A stretch of 64,000 nt of DNA from Rheinheimera sp. 4Y26 (GTDB lineage: Bacteria > Pseudomonadota > Gammaproteobacteria > Enterobacterales > Alteromonadaceae): NCBI RefSeq assembly GCF_025245835.1, contig NZ_JAOBWS010000011.1:62001-126000 (forward strand), given 5' to 3'. Below, in pieces: positions 47,388-56,350 of this stretch. Below the pieces are notes generated by a model that saw only the letters and a list, made by a program, of their open reading frames with translations, made no database searches and was not told the DNA's origin. How positions within the stretch are numbered: position 1 is the first letter of the stretch; the number at the start of each line of letters is the position of its first letter. Both the position numbers and the translations under genes were made by a program.

Positions 47388-49763
47388 GTGCAAGAATTCG
47401 TTGTTTGGTATCAGGACTTGGGCATGCACGATGTTCCACGGGTCGGCGGCAAAAATGCCTCATTGGGTGAGATGATCAGTAACCTGGCCAACGCCGGTGT
47501 GCAAGTGCCAGGCGGGTTCGCCACCACGGCGGAAGCTTTTAATCAGTTTCTGGAACAAAGTGGTGTGAATGAGCGGATTTACCAGTTACTGGATAAAACT
47601 GACGTAGACAATGTCACTGAGCTGGCCAAAGCCGGTGCCCAGATCCGCCAGTGGGTAATTGACACCCCATTTCAGCCGGAGTTCGAACAAGCCATTCATG
47701 CAGCCTACGCCAAACTTTGTGAAGGTATGGGTGATGATGCCTCTTTTGCGGTTCGTTCTTCTGCCACTGCCGAAGATATGCCGGACGCCTCCTTTGCCGG
47801 ACAACAGGAAACTTTCTTAAACGTCCGTGGTTATGATGCAGTTATTGAAGCCATCAAACACGTCTTTGCCTCTTTATTTAATGACCGCGCTATTTCTTAC
47901 CGTGTGCATCAGGGGTATGACCACCGTGGTGTGGCTTTATCTGCCGGTGTGCAGCGCATGGTGCGTTCAGACTGCGCTTCTTCAGGCGTCATGTTCTCTA
48001 TTGATACCGAATCAGGTTTTGAAGATGTGGTTTTTGTGACTTCATCTTATGGTTTAGGCGAAATGGTGGTGCAGGGTGCGGTTAACCCTGACGAATTTTA
48101 TGTACATAAACCCACAGTTGCTGCAGGTCGCCCAGCCGTGGTGCGCCGTACTTTAGGCTCAAAACTGGTACAGATGGTGTATTCATCTGAGCAGGGTCAT
48201 GGCAAACAAGTCAAGATTGAAGATATTCCACAGGCCAAAAGCCGTCAGTTTTCACTGACCGATGCTGAAGTGGAAGAGCTGGCCCGTCAGGCTATCACTA
48301 TTGAAAAACATTACGGCCGTCCGATGGATATCGAATGGGCTAAAGATGGTATCGACGGCAAACTCTATATAGTACAGGCCCGCCCTGAGACTGTGCGTTC
48401 GCGTGAAGACAGCAACTCAATGGAACGCTTTCAGCTTCAGGGCAGCGCACCTGTGCTGACCGAAGGCCGTGCTATCGGCCATAAAATTGGCTCTGGTACC
48501 GCCAAAGTGCTGGCCAGCATCGCCGATATGGACCAAATTCAGCCAGGTGATGTACTGATTACTGACATGACAGACCCTGACTGGGAACCTATCATGAAAC
48601 GCGCTTCAGCCATCGTCACCAACCGCGGTGGCCGTACCTGTCATGCTGCTATTATTGCGCGTGAGCTGGGTATTCCGGCGGTCGTTGGTTGCGGTGACGC
48701 CACCAGCCTGGTGAAAACAGGTCAGCAGGTGACAGTGTCTTGTGCTGAAGGTGACACAGGTTTTGTCTACGAGGGTATTCTGCCATTTAACGTGGTTACT
48801 TCCCGTGTTGATCAGATGCCACCGCTGAAAATGAAAATCATGATGAACGTCGGTAACCCGGAGCGTGCTTTTAGCTTTGCCAAGCTACCGCACGCCGGTA
48901 TTGGTCTGGCGCGTCTGGAATTTATTATCAACCGGGGTATTGGTGTTCATCCCAAAGCGCTGCTCAATTACGATGCCCAGCCAGCCGATGTGAAAGCCAC
49001 CATTGACGAGATGATGGCAGGTTACGCCTCACCCGTTGAATACTACGTTGGCAAACTGACTGAAGGCATTTCAACTTTAGCTGCGGCCTTTTCGCCAGAG
49101 CGTGTCATAGTTCGGATGTCCGATTTTAAATCGAACGAATACGCCAACTTAGTCGGCGGTCAGCAGTATGAGCCACACGAAGAAAACCCGATGATTGGTT
49201 TCCGTGGTGCCTCACGTTATATCTCTGAAGACTTCCGCGATTGTTTTGCGCTTGAATGTGAAGCGTTAAAACGGGTGCGTAACGACATGGGCTTTACCAA
49301 TGTTGAGGTGATGATCCCATTCGTGCGGACTTTAGAAGAAGCGGCGGCTGTGATTGACCTGCTGGCTGAGCAAGGCTTAAAACGCGGCGAAAATGGCCTG
49401 AAAGTCATTATGATGTGCGAGCTGCCAAGTAACTGTCTGCTGGCTGATGAGTTCCTGGAATATTTTGACGGTTTCTCTATTGGTTCTAACGATTTAACTC
49501 AGCTCACTCTGGGTCTGGACCGTGACTCCGGTTTAATCGCGCACTTATTTGATGAACGTAACCCTGCCATTAAAAAGCTGTTGTCGATGGCGATTTCTAC
49601 CGCCAAAGCCAAAGGTAAATACGTGGGTATTTGTGGTCAGGGCCCATCCGATCACGAAGATTTTGCCGCATGGCTGATGGAGCAAGGCATTGATTCAGTG
49701 TCGCTGAACCCTGATACTGTGCTGGAAACCTGGTTATATCTGGCGGAAAAATACGGCGGTTAA
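47388..49763 (+). CDS. ppsA: Phosphoenolpyruvate synthase
   Basis: Converts pyruvate and ATP to PEP, AMP and phosphate for gluconeogenesis; PEP is also a substrate of the class II DAHP synthase upstream. The 791-residue product equals the E. coli size (792) and has the ATP-grasp-like N-domain ([32 protein letters not shown]), the phosphohistidine swivel ([23 protein letters not shown]) and the TIM-barrel PEP domain with [15 protein letters not shown]. The conserved threonine next to the swivel region (GRTCH) is the site regulated by PpsR in relatives. GTG start at 47388 with GGAG upstream. Confidence 0.97.
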   Translation: MQEFVVWYQDLGMHDVPRVGGKNASLGEMISNLANAGVQVPGGFATTAEAFNQFLEQSGVNERIYQLLDKTDVDNVTELAKAGAQIRQWVIDTPFQPEFEQAIHAAYAKLCEGMGDDASFAVRSSATAEDMPDASFAGQQETFLNVRGYDAVIEAIKHVFASLFNDRAISYRVHQGYDHRGVALSAGVQRMVRSDCASSGVMFSIDTESGFEDVVFVTSSYGLGEMVVQGAVNPDEFYVHKPTVAAGRPAVVRRTLGSKLVQMVYSSEQGHGKQVKIEDIPQAKSRQFSLTDAEVEELARQAITIEKHYGRPMDIEWAKDGIDGKLYIVQARPETVRSREDSNSMERFQLQGSAPVLTEGRAIGHKIGSGTAKVLASIADMDQIQPGDVLITDMTDPDWEPIMKRASAIVTNRGGRTCHAAIIARELGIPAVVGCGDATSLVKTGQQVTVSCAEGDTGFVYEGILPFNVVTSRVDQMPPLKMKIMMNVGNPERAFSFAKLPHAGIGLARLEFIINRGIGVHPKALLNYDAQPADVKATIDEMMAGYASPVEYYVGKLTEGISTLAAAFSPERVIVRMSDFKSNEYANLVGGQQYEPHEENPMIGFRGASRYISEDFRDCFALECEALKRVRNDMGFTNVEVMIPFVRTLEEAAAVIDLLAEQGLKRGENGLKVIMMCELPSNCLLADEFLEYFDGFSIGSNDLTQLTLGLDRDSGLIAHLFDERNPAIKKLLSMAISTAKAKGKYVGICGQGPSDHEDFAAWLMEQGIDSVSLNPDTVLETWLYLAEKYGG

Positions 49764-49777
49764 GTTGAACTGCTGAG

Positions 49778-49810
49778 AAAAAGCCAACCCAAGCCGGTTG
49801 GCTTTTTTTA
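49778..49810 (+). terminator. Intrinsic terminator after ppsA
   Basis: AAAAAGCCAACC (49778-49789) pairs with GGTTGGCTTTTT (49796-49807), with more T residues after. Confidence 0.94.
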
Positions 49811-49910
49811 TCTGCCAGATATAGCGATCGCAACCATGTTGCTCATTTTGTGTCTCTGCCTGAACCTGGCTTTGAGACCTGTGTTTTAACTTTTCTGATA
49901 AAGAATTTTT

Positions 49911-50825
49911 ATGCTGACAATAGTGTTATTAGGCGCCACCGGCCAGTTGGGTCAGGCACTTACCGAAGATTTAACCGCGCTTGGCACTGTATTAACGCCA
50001 AACCGGCAGGAGCTGGATTTAACCGACAGCACTGCGGTGCAACAATGGTTTTTACAGCATCCGGCGGATTTAATTGTCAATGCTGCTGCCATGACAGATG
50101 TGGATGGTGCTGAGCGAAATAGCGTTTTATGCGAGCAACTGAATCACCAGTTGCCGGCGACTCTGGCTACTATAGCCAAAGAGCAGCATAGCTGGTTATG
50201 CCATTTTTCCACCGACTATGTGTTTGATGGCAAAAAAACCGAACCTTATGTTGAAACTGATGAGACAGACCCTCGGCAACAATATGGCCGCAGTAAACTG
50301 GCTGGCGAACATGCCATTATTAGCTCAGGCTGCCGTTATGTCATTTTGCGCACCAGCTGGTTGTATAGTCATAGCGGCCGGAATTTTTTAACCACCATGC
50401 TGTCACTGGCACCAAACCGGCAGGAACCTTTTTTGGTGGTGGATGACCAGGTGGGCGCACCCACCAGCGCTACTGCAGTGGCTGACGCTGTGGTCAGTAT
50501 TTTTAGCCAGATTGTTGCCATGTCACAGGAACAAGCGCGCGCTGTGAGCGGTATTTATCACTTAACTGCGGCCGGTGAGTGCAGCTGGTATGAATTTGCC
50601 AATACCATTTTTTATTATGCGGTGGATGAAGGACTGCTGGAGCAACAACCCGAAGTGCTGCCCACCGACAGCCTGAGCCTGAACAGAGCAGCCAAAAGAC
50701 CGGCCAATTCCAGGTTAAATAATCAAAAAATACAAAAGACTTTTGGTATTGAGTTAACTGCCTGGCAGCATCAGCTGGCCGATTGTTTACAACTGATAAA
50801 AAAACATACAGAAACTGGTAAATAA
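49911..50825 (+). CDS. rmlD: RmlD-type dTDP-4-dehydrorhamnose reductase-like protein
   Basis: Short-chain dehydrogenase of the RmlD subfamily. The 304-residue product has the nucleotide motif LLGATGQLGQAL, NAAAMTDVDGAE, FSTDYVFDGKKTEPYVETD, the catalytic YGRSK and SWLYSHSGRNFLTTML. In dTDP-rhamnose synthesis it would reduce dTDP-4-keto-rhamnose, but no rmlA, rmlB or rmlC is near, so it may serve another sugar or act with genes elsewhere. No strong ribosome site is seen. Confidence 0.85.
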   Translation: MLTIVLLGATGQLGQALTEDLTALGTVLTPNRQELDLTDSTAVQQWFLQHPADLIVNAAAMTDVDGAERNSVLCEQLNHQLPATLATIAKEQHSWLCHFSTDYVFDGKKTEPYVETDETDPRQQYGRSKLAGEHAIISSGCRYVILRTSWLYSHSGRNFLTTMLSLAPNRQEPFLVVDDQVGAPTSATAVADAVVSIFSQIVAMSQEQARAVSGIYHLTAAGECSWYEFANTIFYYAVDEGLLEQQPEVLPTDSLSLNRAAKRPANSRLNNQKIQKTFGIELTAWQHQLADCLQLIKKHTETGK

Positions 50826-50875
50826 TCAATATCTTAAGTAAGCTAGCCAAGGATAAATTTCAAGCGGAGTGACCG

Positions 50876-51856
50876 ATGGATAACAGCGCAGTCAGCATTG
50901 AGCAACAGCAGAAAATAACCCGCGCCCAGGGCGCACTGGTGGCTTTGCTGGCGGGTGACGCGTTAGGGGTTCAGGCCGAGTTTTTAGCTCCGCAAGAGCG
51001 TCGTGCTCTGGGGGCAGGTAGCTTATTAAGCCTTCGCGAAGGCCCCTGGCACACCTTGCCTGGCCAGCCCACTGAAGAAGGCGAGTTGGTGTTGTTATTG
51101 TGCCGCATGCTGGCGTTTTGCCGCTGTTATCAAAGTGCCGATGCGGCTTCGGCCTATCAGTATTGGCTGCAAAGCCAGCCTTTTGCGATTTCGGCATCTT
51201 TACAACAGGCGTTAACGGTAACGCCTTCCGAACAGGATTTTGGGCTGTCGGCGCTTGGCCGCCAGCTGCCTGTTGCTATGATGGGTGTGCATTTTTCACT
51301 GCCGCAAATTGCCGCCTGGGCCATGACCGACACCGCTATCACGCAGCCTGCGCTGTTATGCCAGCAAATCAGTGCGCTTTATGCCATGTTGCTCGCCAAA
51401 GCCATAGATACTGGTGCCGGTATTGATGAGCTTTACCAGGACTTACAACAATGGGCACGCGATCTCAAAGTGGAAACTATACTGCGCCAGACCATCGATC
51501 AGGCGCTTTTTATGCCGCCTGCCAACTATGAAAATCCGGCGAACCCGGCGCTTTGTGCTTTTCATCATGCTATCTGGCAATTGCTTTATGCCAAATCTGT
51601 GGGGGAAGCCATAGTGGACAGTATCCGGCAGGGCGGTGACACCGGCAGCCATGCAGCTATTGCCGCTGCTTTAGTGGGGGCTGTGCAGGGAGTGGACAAA
51701 TTGGATCCTGAGTGGCTTAACGTGTTGGCAAGTTGTAGACCGCAGGAAGGGGTGACGGGTGTTGATCAGCCAAGACCCGAAGTGATGTGGCCGGTGGATG
51801 CACTGAAGCTGGCGGCCGATCTGGTGTTGTTAACGCCTGCTGAGTTGTTAAGCTAA
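50876..51856 (+). CDS. ADP-ribosylglycohydrolase-family protein with altered metal ligands
   Basis: DraG/ARH-fold protein of 326 residues: GALVALLAGDALGVQAEF at the N-terminus and GGDTGSHAAIAAALVGAVQG near residue 253 identify the family, whose members remove ADP-ribose from proteins or small molecules with a dinuclear Mg site. The usual first ligand motif, T-D-D-T, is T66-E-E-G here, and the second aspartate of GGDTDT is replaced by glycine (residue 257). The fold is probably kept but the metal site is changed; it may be catalytically altered or inactive. CGGAG precedes the ATG. It follows rmlD by 50 bases and may be co-transcribed. Confidence 0.82.
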   Translation: MDNSAVSIEQQQKITRAQGALVALLAGDALGVQAEFLAPQERRALGAGSLLSLREGPWHTLPGQPTEEGELVLLLCRMLAFCRCYQSADAASAYQYWLQSQPFAISASLQQALTVTPSEQDFGLSALGRQLPVAMMGVHFSLPQIAAWAMTDTAITQPALLCQQISALYAMLLAKAIDTGAGIDELYQDLQQWARDLKVETILRQTIDQALFMPPANYENPANPALCAFHHAIWQLLYAKSVGEAIVDSIRQGGDTGSHAAIAAALVGAVQGVDKLDPEWLNVLASCRPQEGVTGVDQPRPEVMWPVDALKLAADLVLLTPAELLS

Positions 51857-51891
51857 ACGCCGTTTTCAGCGATGGCCTGAACATTCAGTAG

Positions 51892-51921
51892 AAAAAATCC
51901 CGCCTGTTGGCGGGATTTTTT
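51892..51921. terminator. Bidirectional terminator, ADP-ribosylglycohydrolase gene and nhaC
   Basis: AAAAAATCCCGCC (51892-51904) pairs perfectly with GGCGGGATTTTTT (51909-51921) around TGTT. Confidence 0.94.
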
Positions 51922-52007
51922 ATGGCAGGAAAGAAGGCAAAGCGGGTGGATGTGCGGATCTTTGTTGCCGGTGATTTGTCGCAGCTGTTGGCCGTTTTGA
52001 ACCTTTG

Positions 52008-53411
52008 TTAAATCATCCACCAACCACAGAGCAGATAAGCAATAAAACTGGCGACAGCACAAAACACTGCATAAGGCATTTGGGTACGCACATGCTCTAA
52101 TAAATCACAGCCTGCTGCCACTGAACTCACCGCCGTGGTATCTGAAATAGGCGAGCAATGATCGCCAAATACACCACCGCCTAAAATGGCCGCCAGTATC
52201 AGGGCTGGTGGTAAATTCAGCTCCAGCACCAGTGGCATGCCAATAGGGATCAGAATAGCAAAGGTGCCCCAGGAGGTGCCTGTGGTAAAGGAAATCAAAG
52301 CACCTGCTAAAAACATCATGGCCGGAATTAAAAACAGCGGCATTGAACTTGCCACTAAACCGGCAATAAAGGTACCAGTGCCCAGTGTTTTTAAGCTGGC
52401 GCCAAGCGCAATGGCTAACAATAAAATAGTCGTTAACGCCAATAGTTCACTCATGCCTTTATAACCAATATCCACCAGCTGCTGATGACTGAATTTATTG
52501 TCAAACCGAAGCAAAGCATAAGCGACTAAACAGGCAAGGGCAGTGGCATAGAGCACAGATTTGGAGCCTGAGCCTGCGGCTAAATCGCCCTGGCCTGTCC
52601 AATACATAAAACCCACCATCGACAGGATCATCGTCAGCAAAGGCAGTAGCATATAACGGGCTTTGCCTTGGCTGATTTCTGGCCCTTCGCCGAGATCTGT
52701 CGTGGCATTATGCAATTGTTGCTGACGCTGCCAGGCAGTTTTCATCGGGCCATAATGACGCCCACTGATAATGGTAAAAAGCACCAGCGCCAGTGTGAAC
52801 AACGGATAGAAGTTAAACATAATGGTTTGTATCAGAATTGACACCGGATTTTCCGGCAGCTGATAACTGCCAAGCAAACCAAGCACATAAGCGCCCCAAC
52901 CATTGAGTAAAATCAGAATGCAGATAGGCGCGCTGGTACTGTCGATAATATAAGCAAGTTCGGCTCTGCTCATTTTAAATTTATCAAATAAACCCCGCGA
53001 TAAAATACCTGCAGTCAGCACAGACAGGTTTGATTCAATAAAAATGGCCACACCGGTAAAAAATGCCAGCAGCTTGCTTTGCCGGCCATTTTTGGCAATA
53101 CCACGCGCCACCAGGCGGGTCACCAGCGCATTTACACCGCCGGAATAACGCATATAAGCCATTAACGCACCGACCAGCAGGGCAAATAACAATAAGCGTG
53201 CATTGCCCGGATCTGACATCACTTTGATCAGTGCTTCCAGTGTATTGAGGCCACCCAGCGCAGTGGCGGTCACAACAGACTCACCCTGTTGGCTCAGTAA
53301 CAGCAGTTCGGCACAAAACAACGATAACAGCAGTGCCACTATCACTTCTTTTTTCCACAGCACCACAATCAAAGCCACCAGCGCGGGTAGCAGCGTCAGC
53401 CAGTCAGACAA
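52008..53411 (-). CDS. nhaC: NhaC-family Na+/H+ antiporter
   Basis: The 467-residue product is a polytopic inner-membrane transporter with about 11-12 hydrophobic helices and NhaC-type segments FTGVAIFIESNLSVLTAG, DSTSAPICILILLNGWGAY, TGTSWGTFAILIPIGMP and GGGVFGDHCSPISDTTAVSS. It likely exchanges Na+ for H+, though NhaC relatives also move organic acids. The start is TTG at 53411 with GAGGTG just upstream. It begins 14 bases after the amidase gene stop, so the two are probably one transcript. Confidence 0.88.
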   Translation of the reverse strand: MSDWLTLLPALVALIVVLWKKEVIVALLLSLFCAELLLLSQQGESVVTATALGGLNTLEALIKVMSDPGNARLLLFALLVGALMAYMRYSGGVNALVTRLVARGIAKNGRQSKLLAFFTGVAIFIESNLSVLTAGILSRGLFDKFKMSRAELAYIIDSTSAPICILILLNGWGAYVLGLLGSYQLPENPVSILIQTIMFNFYPLFTLALVLFTIISGRHYGPMKTAWQRQQQLHNATTDLGEGPEISQGKARYMLLPLLTMILSMVGFMYWTGQGDLAAGSGSKSVLYATALACLVAYALLRFDNKFSHQQLVDIGYKGMSELLALTTILLLAIALGASLKTLGTGTFIAGLVASSMPLFLIPAMMFLAGALISFTTGTSWGTFAILIPIGMPLVLELNLPPALILAAILGGGVFGDHCSPISDTTAVSSVAAGCDLLEHVRTQMPYAVFCAVASFIAYLLCGWWMI

Positions 53412-53425
53412 AATTCACCTCGTTG

Positions 53426-54451
53426 TCAGTTCTTGTTGTTATTTATTGTTGTTTGTTGATGATCTTTAGTGTGACAGCTTGCCATGCCGGGCTTGTTAGC
53501 GCGATGCATTGGGCATGTAGGCGCTGTTTGCCGGAGCAATTGTAAAAATGCGTCCGGCCGATACTTTGCCAGTAAGGCAGATAACACTGCAATGCTTTTA
53601 TCATCCATCCCGCCCGTGATGTGCTCAGGCACAAAGTGCCTTTGAAAAGCACTGAAGTAGAGTTTGCTTTGCTCGTCATGTTCACCTGTTACTTCAATGG
53701 CATAACCGTAAAGCCTGAGCGCCTGTTGCAGCTGGGTGATGCCGCCGGTTAACACAGGCTGCTGAAAATATTGGCGCACGCTGTGGTTGTCATACCAGGC
53801 CCCAATGCCCTGGGTTGCCAGCCACTGCCAGGGAAAACGTGGCCCCGGGTCCTGCTTTTTCGCCGGGGCTATATCACTGTGTGCCAGAACCCGGGTAGCG
53901 CTGATGTCAGGATAACGTTTGAGAATATCTTTGAGCAGCAGCGCCAGCAGCTGCATTTGCTGTGGGTCAAAATCCGGTGTCAGACAAAGCGCCGGACGGA
54001 CTGTATTGCTTGCTGTTGCTGCACTTGGCTGATCACAATGTCCGGTGTTCACCAGCTCAATGCCAATGGATTGGTCGTTCAGATTTTGCCGGTCTTCAAA
54101 TGCACTTTCACCGGCATGCCAGGCGCGCTCTGTTTCAGCCACCAGCTGATAAACCTTGAGTTCTTGCTCTGGGTATGTGCTGTCAAAAGATTCAGGGATC
54201 AAATAATGGCTGCTGACCGGGCGGGCTGACTTTTGGGTCAGGATCTGAAGTGATTGCTGCCAATTGCCTGCGGTGTAATGCAGCACCACAAAACGCACGC
54301 GCTGATTCTGATTTTCCGAAGGATGTTTGCTGATGTTCAGTTGTACCGGCGACAGGGTTGTGGCACAGCCTTGAAGCAACACAGTCAAACCGCAGAGCAG
54401 CAGCGGATAACAAAAAGTCCGAACTCTGAAAGACAATTTTTGTCGGAACAT
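53426..54451 (-). CDS. amiD: AmiD-type N-acetylmuramoyl-L-alanine amidase lipoprotein
   Basis: Zinc amidase acting on peptidoglycan fragments. The 341-residue product has a lipoprotein signal (PLLLCGLTVLLQGC), an Amidase_2 domain with zinc ligands in VVLHYTAGN and VLAHSDIAPAKKQDPGPRFPW, the substrate-site SIGIELVNTG, and a C-terminal peptidoglycan-binding-like segment (LTGGITQLQQALRLYGY, then AFQRHF). The tail ends in a lysine/asparagine-rich stretch. ATG at 54451 is chosen for the signal peptide and AGGT site; the open frame runs 60 codons further up without support. Confidence 0.9.
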   Translation of the reverse strand: MFRQKLSFRVRTFCYPLLLCGLTVLLQGCATTLSPVQLNISKHPSENQNQRVRFVVLHYTAGNWQQSLQILTQKSARPVSSHYLIPESFDSTYPEQELKVYQLVAETERAWHAGESAFEDRQNLNDQSIGIELVNTGHCDQPSAATASNTVRPALCLTPDFDPQQMQLLALLLKDILKRYPDISATRVLAHSDIAPAKKQDPGPRFPWQWLATQGIGAWYDNHSVRQYFQQPVLTGGITQLQQALRLYGYAIEVTGEHDEQSKLYFSAFQRHFVPEHITGGMDDKSIAVLSALLAKYRPDAFLQLLRQTAPTCPMHRANKPGMASCHTKDHQQTTINNNKN

Positions 54452-54630
54452 ACACCTAACCTGCAAACAAGTTGTCTGTTGCCGCACAACAGAAAGCGCC
54501 AAAGGCGCAAAGATAACATAAAAACAGCGACTGCTTCTATGTCGCCTTGTGGCTGTTGTCAGGCTATCTGGTTGTAATTTATTACGTTTTATGGCGATAT
54601 AGCTTTTAACCAGATCAGGGATTTGAATCA

Positions 54631-55341
54631 ATGAGCCACCAACAGTTGTTGTCTATCAGAATTGCGTCTGAACATGCACTCTATCTGGATCTGGCGACTG
54701 AACCTTCGCCGGCAGCGCTGGCGCAGCTGGTACAACTGCAGCAGCAGTTAAAACAGCATTATGGCCATCATCTTCGCGACATAGTGCCGGCTTATTTATC
54801 GTTATTGCTGATTTTTGAACCCGAATATTTTGTTTATCAGGGGCTGTGTGCTGAGTTAACCGCTTTTTGCCAGCGGCTGTTTCAGCAACCGGCACCTGAT
54901 CTTGCCGGCAAAAAAGTACAGCTGCCGGTGTATTACGGCAAAGACAGTGGCCCTGATCTGCCACGTCTGTCTGCCTTACATGGTTTGTCACAAAAACGCA
55001 TCATTGAACTGCATCACAATACAACTTATCTGGTTTATGCCATTGGTTTTGCGCCTGGTTTTGCCTATTTAGGTTTTGTTCCCCCTGAGCTCAATAGCCC
55101 CAGACTCGCGACACCAAGGCAACAGGTGTTACAGGGCTCTGTGGGTATTGCTGATCGGCAGACTGCGGTGTATCCGGCAAGTTCGCCGGGTGGCTGGAAC
55201 ATTATTGGTAACAGCCCGCTACCGCTCTTTGATCTGAATGCCGCGCCGCTGATGCCGGTTGCTGTGGGCGATGAAATAAAGTTTGAGCCGATAGAACGTG
55301 CTGAATTTATCCGGTTGGGGGGCCAATTGTGGACGGATTAA
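54631..55341 (+). CDS. pxpB: 5-oxoprolinase subunit B (PxpB/YbgJ)
   Basis: Subunit of the prokaryotic 5-oxoprolinase PxpABC, which hydrolyses 5-oxoproline to glutamate at the cost of ATP. The 236-residue product has the carboxyltransferase-like segments VYYGKDSGPDL, TYLVYAIGFAPGFAYLGFVPPEL, LATPRQQVLQGSVGIADRQTAVYPASSPGGWNIIGNSPL. Its stop overlaps the pxpC start (TAATG). No pxpA gene is nearby; it is either elsewhere or absent. Confidence 0.92.
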   Translation: MSHQQLLSIRIASEHALYLDLATEPSPAALAQLVQLQQQLKQHYGHHLRDIVPAYLSLLLIFEPEYFVYQGLCAELTAFCQRLFQQPAPDLAGKKVQLPVYYGKDSGPDLPRLSALHGLSQKRIIELHHNTTYLVYAIGFAPGFAYLGFVPPELNSPRLATPRQQVLQGSVGIADRQTAVYPASSPGGWNIIGNSPLPLFDLNAAPLMPVAVGDEIKFEPIERAEFIRLGGQLWTD

Positions 55342-56303
55342 TGGACAGACTGAAACAAGGTGGTTTTTATCTGCTGAAAAGTCACGCTTTGTGTCAGTTA
55401 CAGGATTTGGGGCGTTTTGGCGTTGCCGGTCTTGGTTTAACTGAAGGTGGAGCCTGCGACCAACAATCAGCCATGCTGGCCAATATGCTGCTTGGAAATG
55501 TGGCTGGTGCGCCTTTATTGGAAATTGGCGTAGGAGGTGTCAGTTTAAGAGCTCAGGCCAATACCTACATTAGTCTGACCGGTGCGCAGATGCCATTTTT
55601 AATTAACGGCCAACCGGCGCCACGTTATTGCACTATTGCGGTGCAATCTGGCGATCTGATTGAAATTGGTTACGCCAGAGCCGGCCTTCGTTGTTATCTG
55701 GCGGTCGCCGGTGGTTTTTTAGTGCCAACCACCCTGGGCAGTGTGTCAACCGTGCTACGTGAAGCTGTAGGCGGACTCAATGGCCAGGCGCTTGCTGATG
55801 GGGATTGGCTGGCGGTGCAGCCTTGTGAGGTTATAGCGCTGCGCTCTTTGCCTTACGAATTACAACCAAAATTCAGTGCTGTTACAGCGCTGGACTGGAT
55901 AGCGGGCGCACAATATGACTGGTTTAGCCAGGAGGCCATCACCAGGCTGGATCAGCAGCTGTTTCGTGTCACAAAACAGTCAGACCGCATGGGCTGCCGG
56001 CTCAGTGGCGGCAAAATTAAGGTTAAACCTCAGGCGCAGATGTATTCGGAGGGGGTATGTTGTGGTGCTATTCAAATCAGCAATGACGGTCAACCCATAG
56101 TTATGCTAAACGATCATCAGACCATAGGTGGTTACGCCAAACCCGGTGCAGTCAGCAGGCTTAGTCTCAATGCACTGGCACAGTGCCGGCCCGGCAGTCT
56201 GGTGCGTTTTGTTAAACGTGATTTGTCTGATGTGCAGGCCAAAGCTGCGCGCCAGCGCGAATGGCTGGCAAGCTTGCAACAAGAGTGGCAGCACAAAGCC
56301 TGA
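55341..56303 (+). CDS. pxpC: 5-oxoprolinase subunit C (PxpC/YbgK)
   Basis: Partner subunit of PxpB. The 320-residue product has the family segments LQDLGRFGVAGLGLTEGGACD, MLANMLLGNVAGAPLLEI, CYLAVAGGFLVPTTLGSVSTV, RMGCRLSGGKI and the C-terminal IMLNDHQTIGGYAKPGAV. The ATG at 55341, sharing a base with the pxpB stop, is preferred over an in-frame GTG at 55329. Downstream lies convergent dacB without a clear terminator. Confidence 0.92.
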   Translation: MDRLKQGGFYLLKSHALCQLQDLGRFGVAGLGLTEGGACDQQSAMLANMLLGNVAGAPLLEIGVGGVSLRAQANTYISLTGAQMPFLINGQPAPRYCTIAVQSGDLIEIGYARAGLRCYLAVAGGFLVPTTLGSVSTVLREAVGGLNGQALADGDWLAVQPCEVIALRSLPYELQPKFSAVTALDWIAGAQYDWFSQEAITRLDQQLFRVTKQSDRMGCRLSGGKIKVKPQAQMYSEGVCCGAIQISNDGQPIVMLNDHQTIGGYAKPGAVSRLSLNALAQCRPGSLVRFVKRDLSDVQAKAARQREWLASLQQEWQHKA

Positions 56304-56350
56304 ACAACGCCTTCGTACAGGCTTCGCAAAGATTGAGTAACCTTGCTGCG

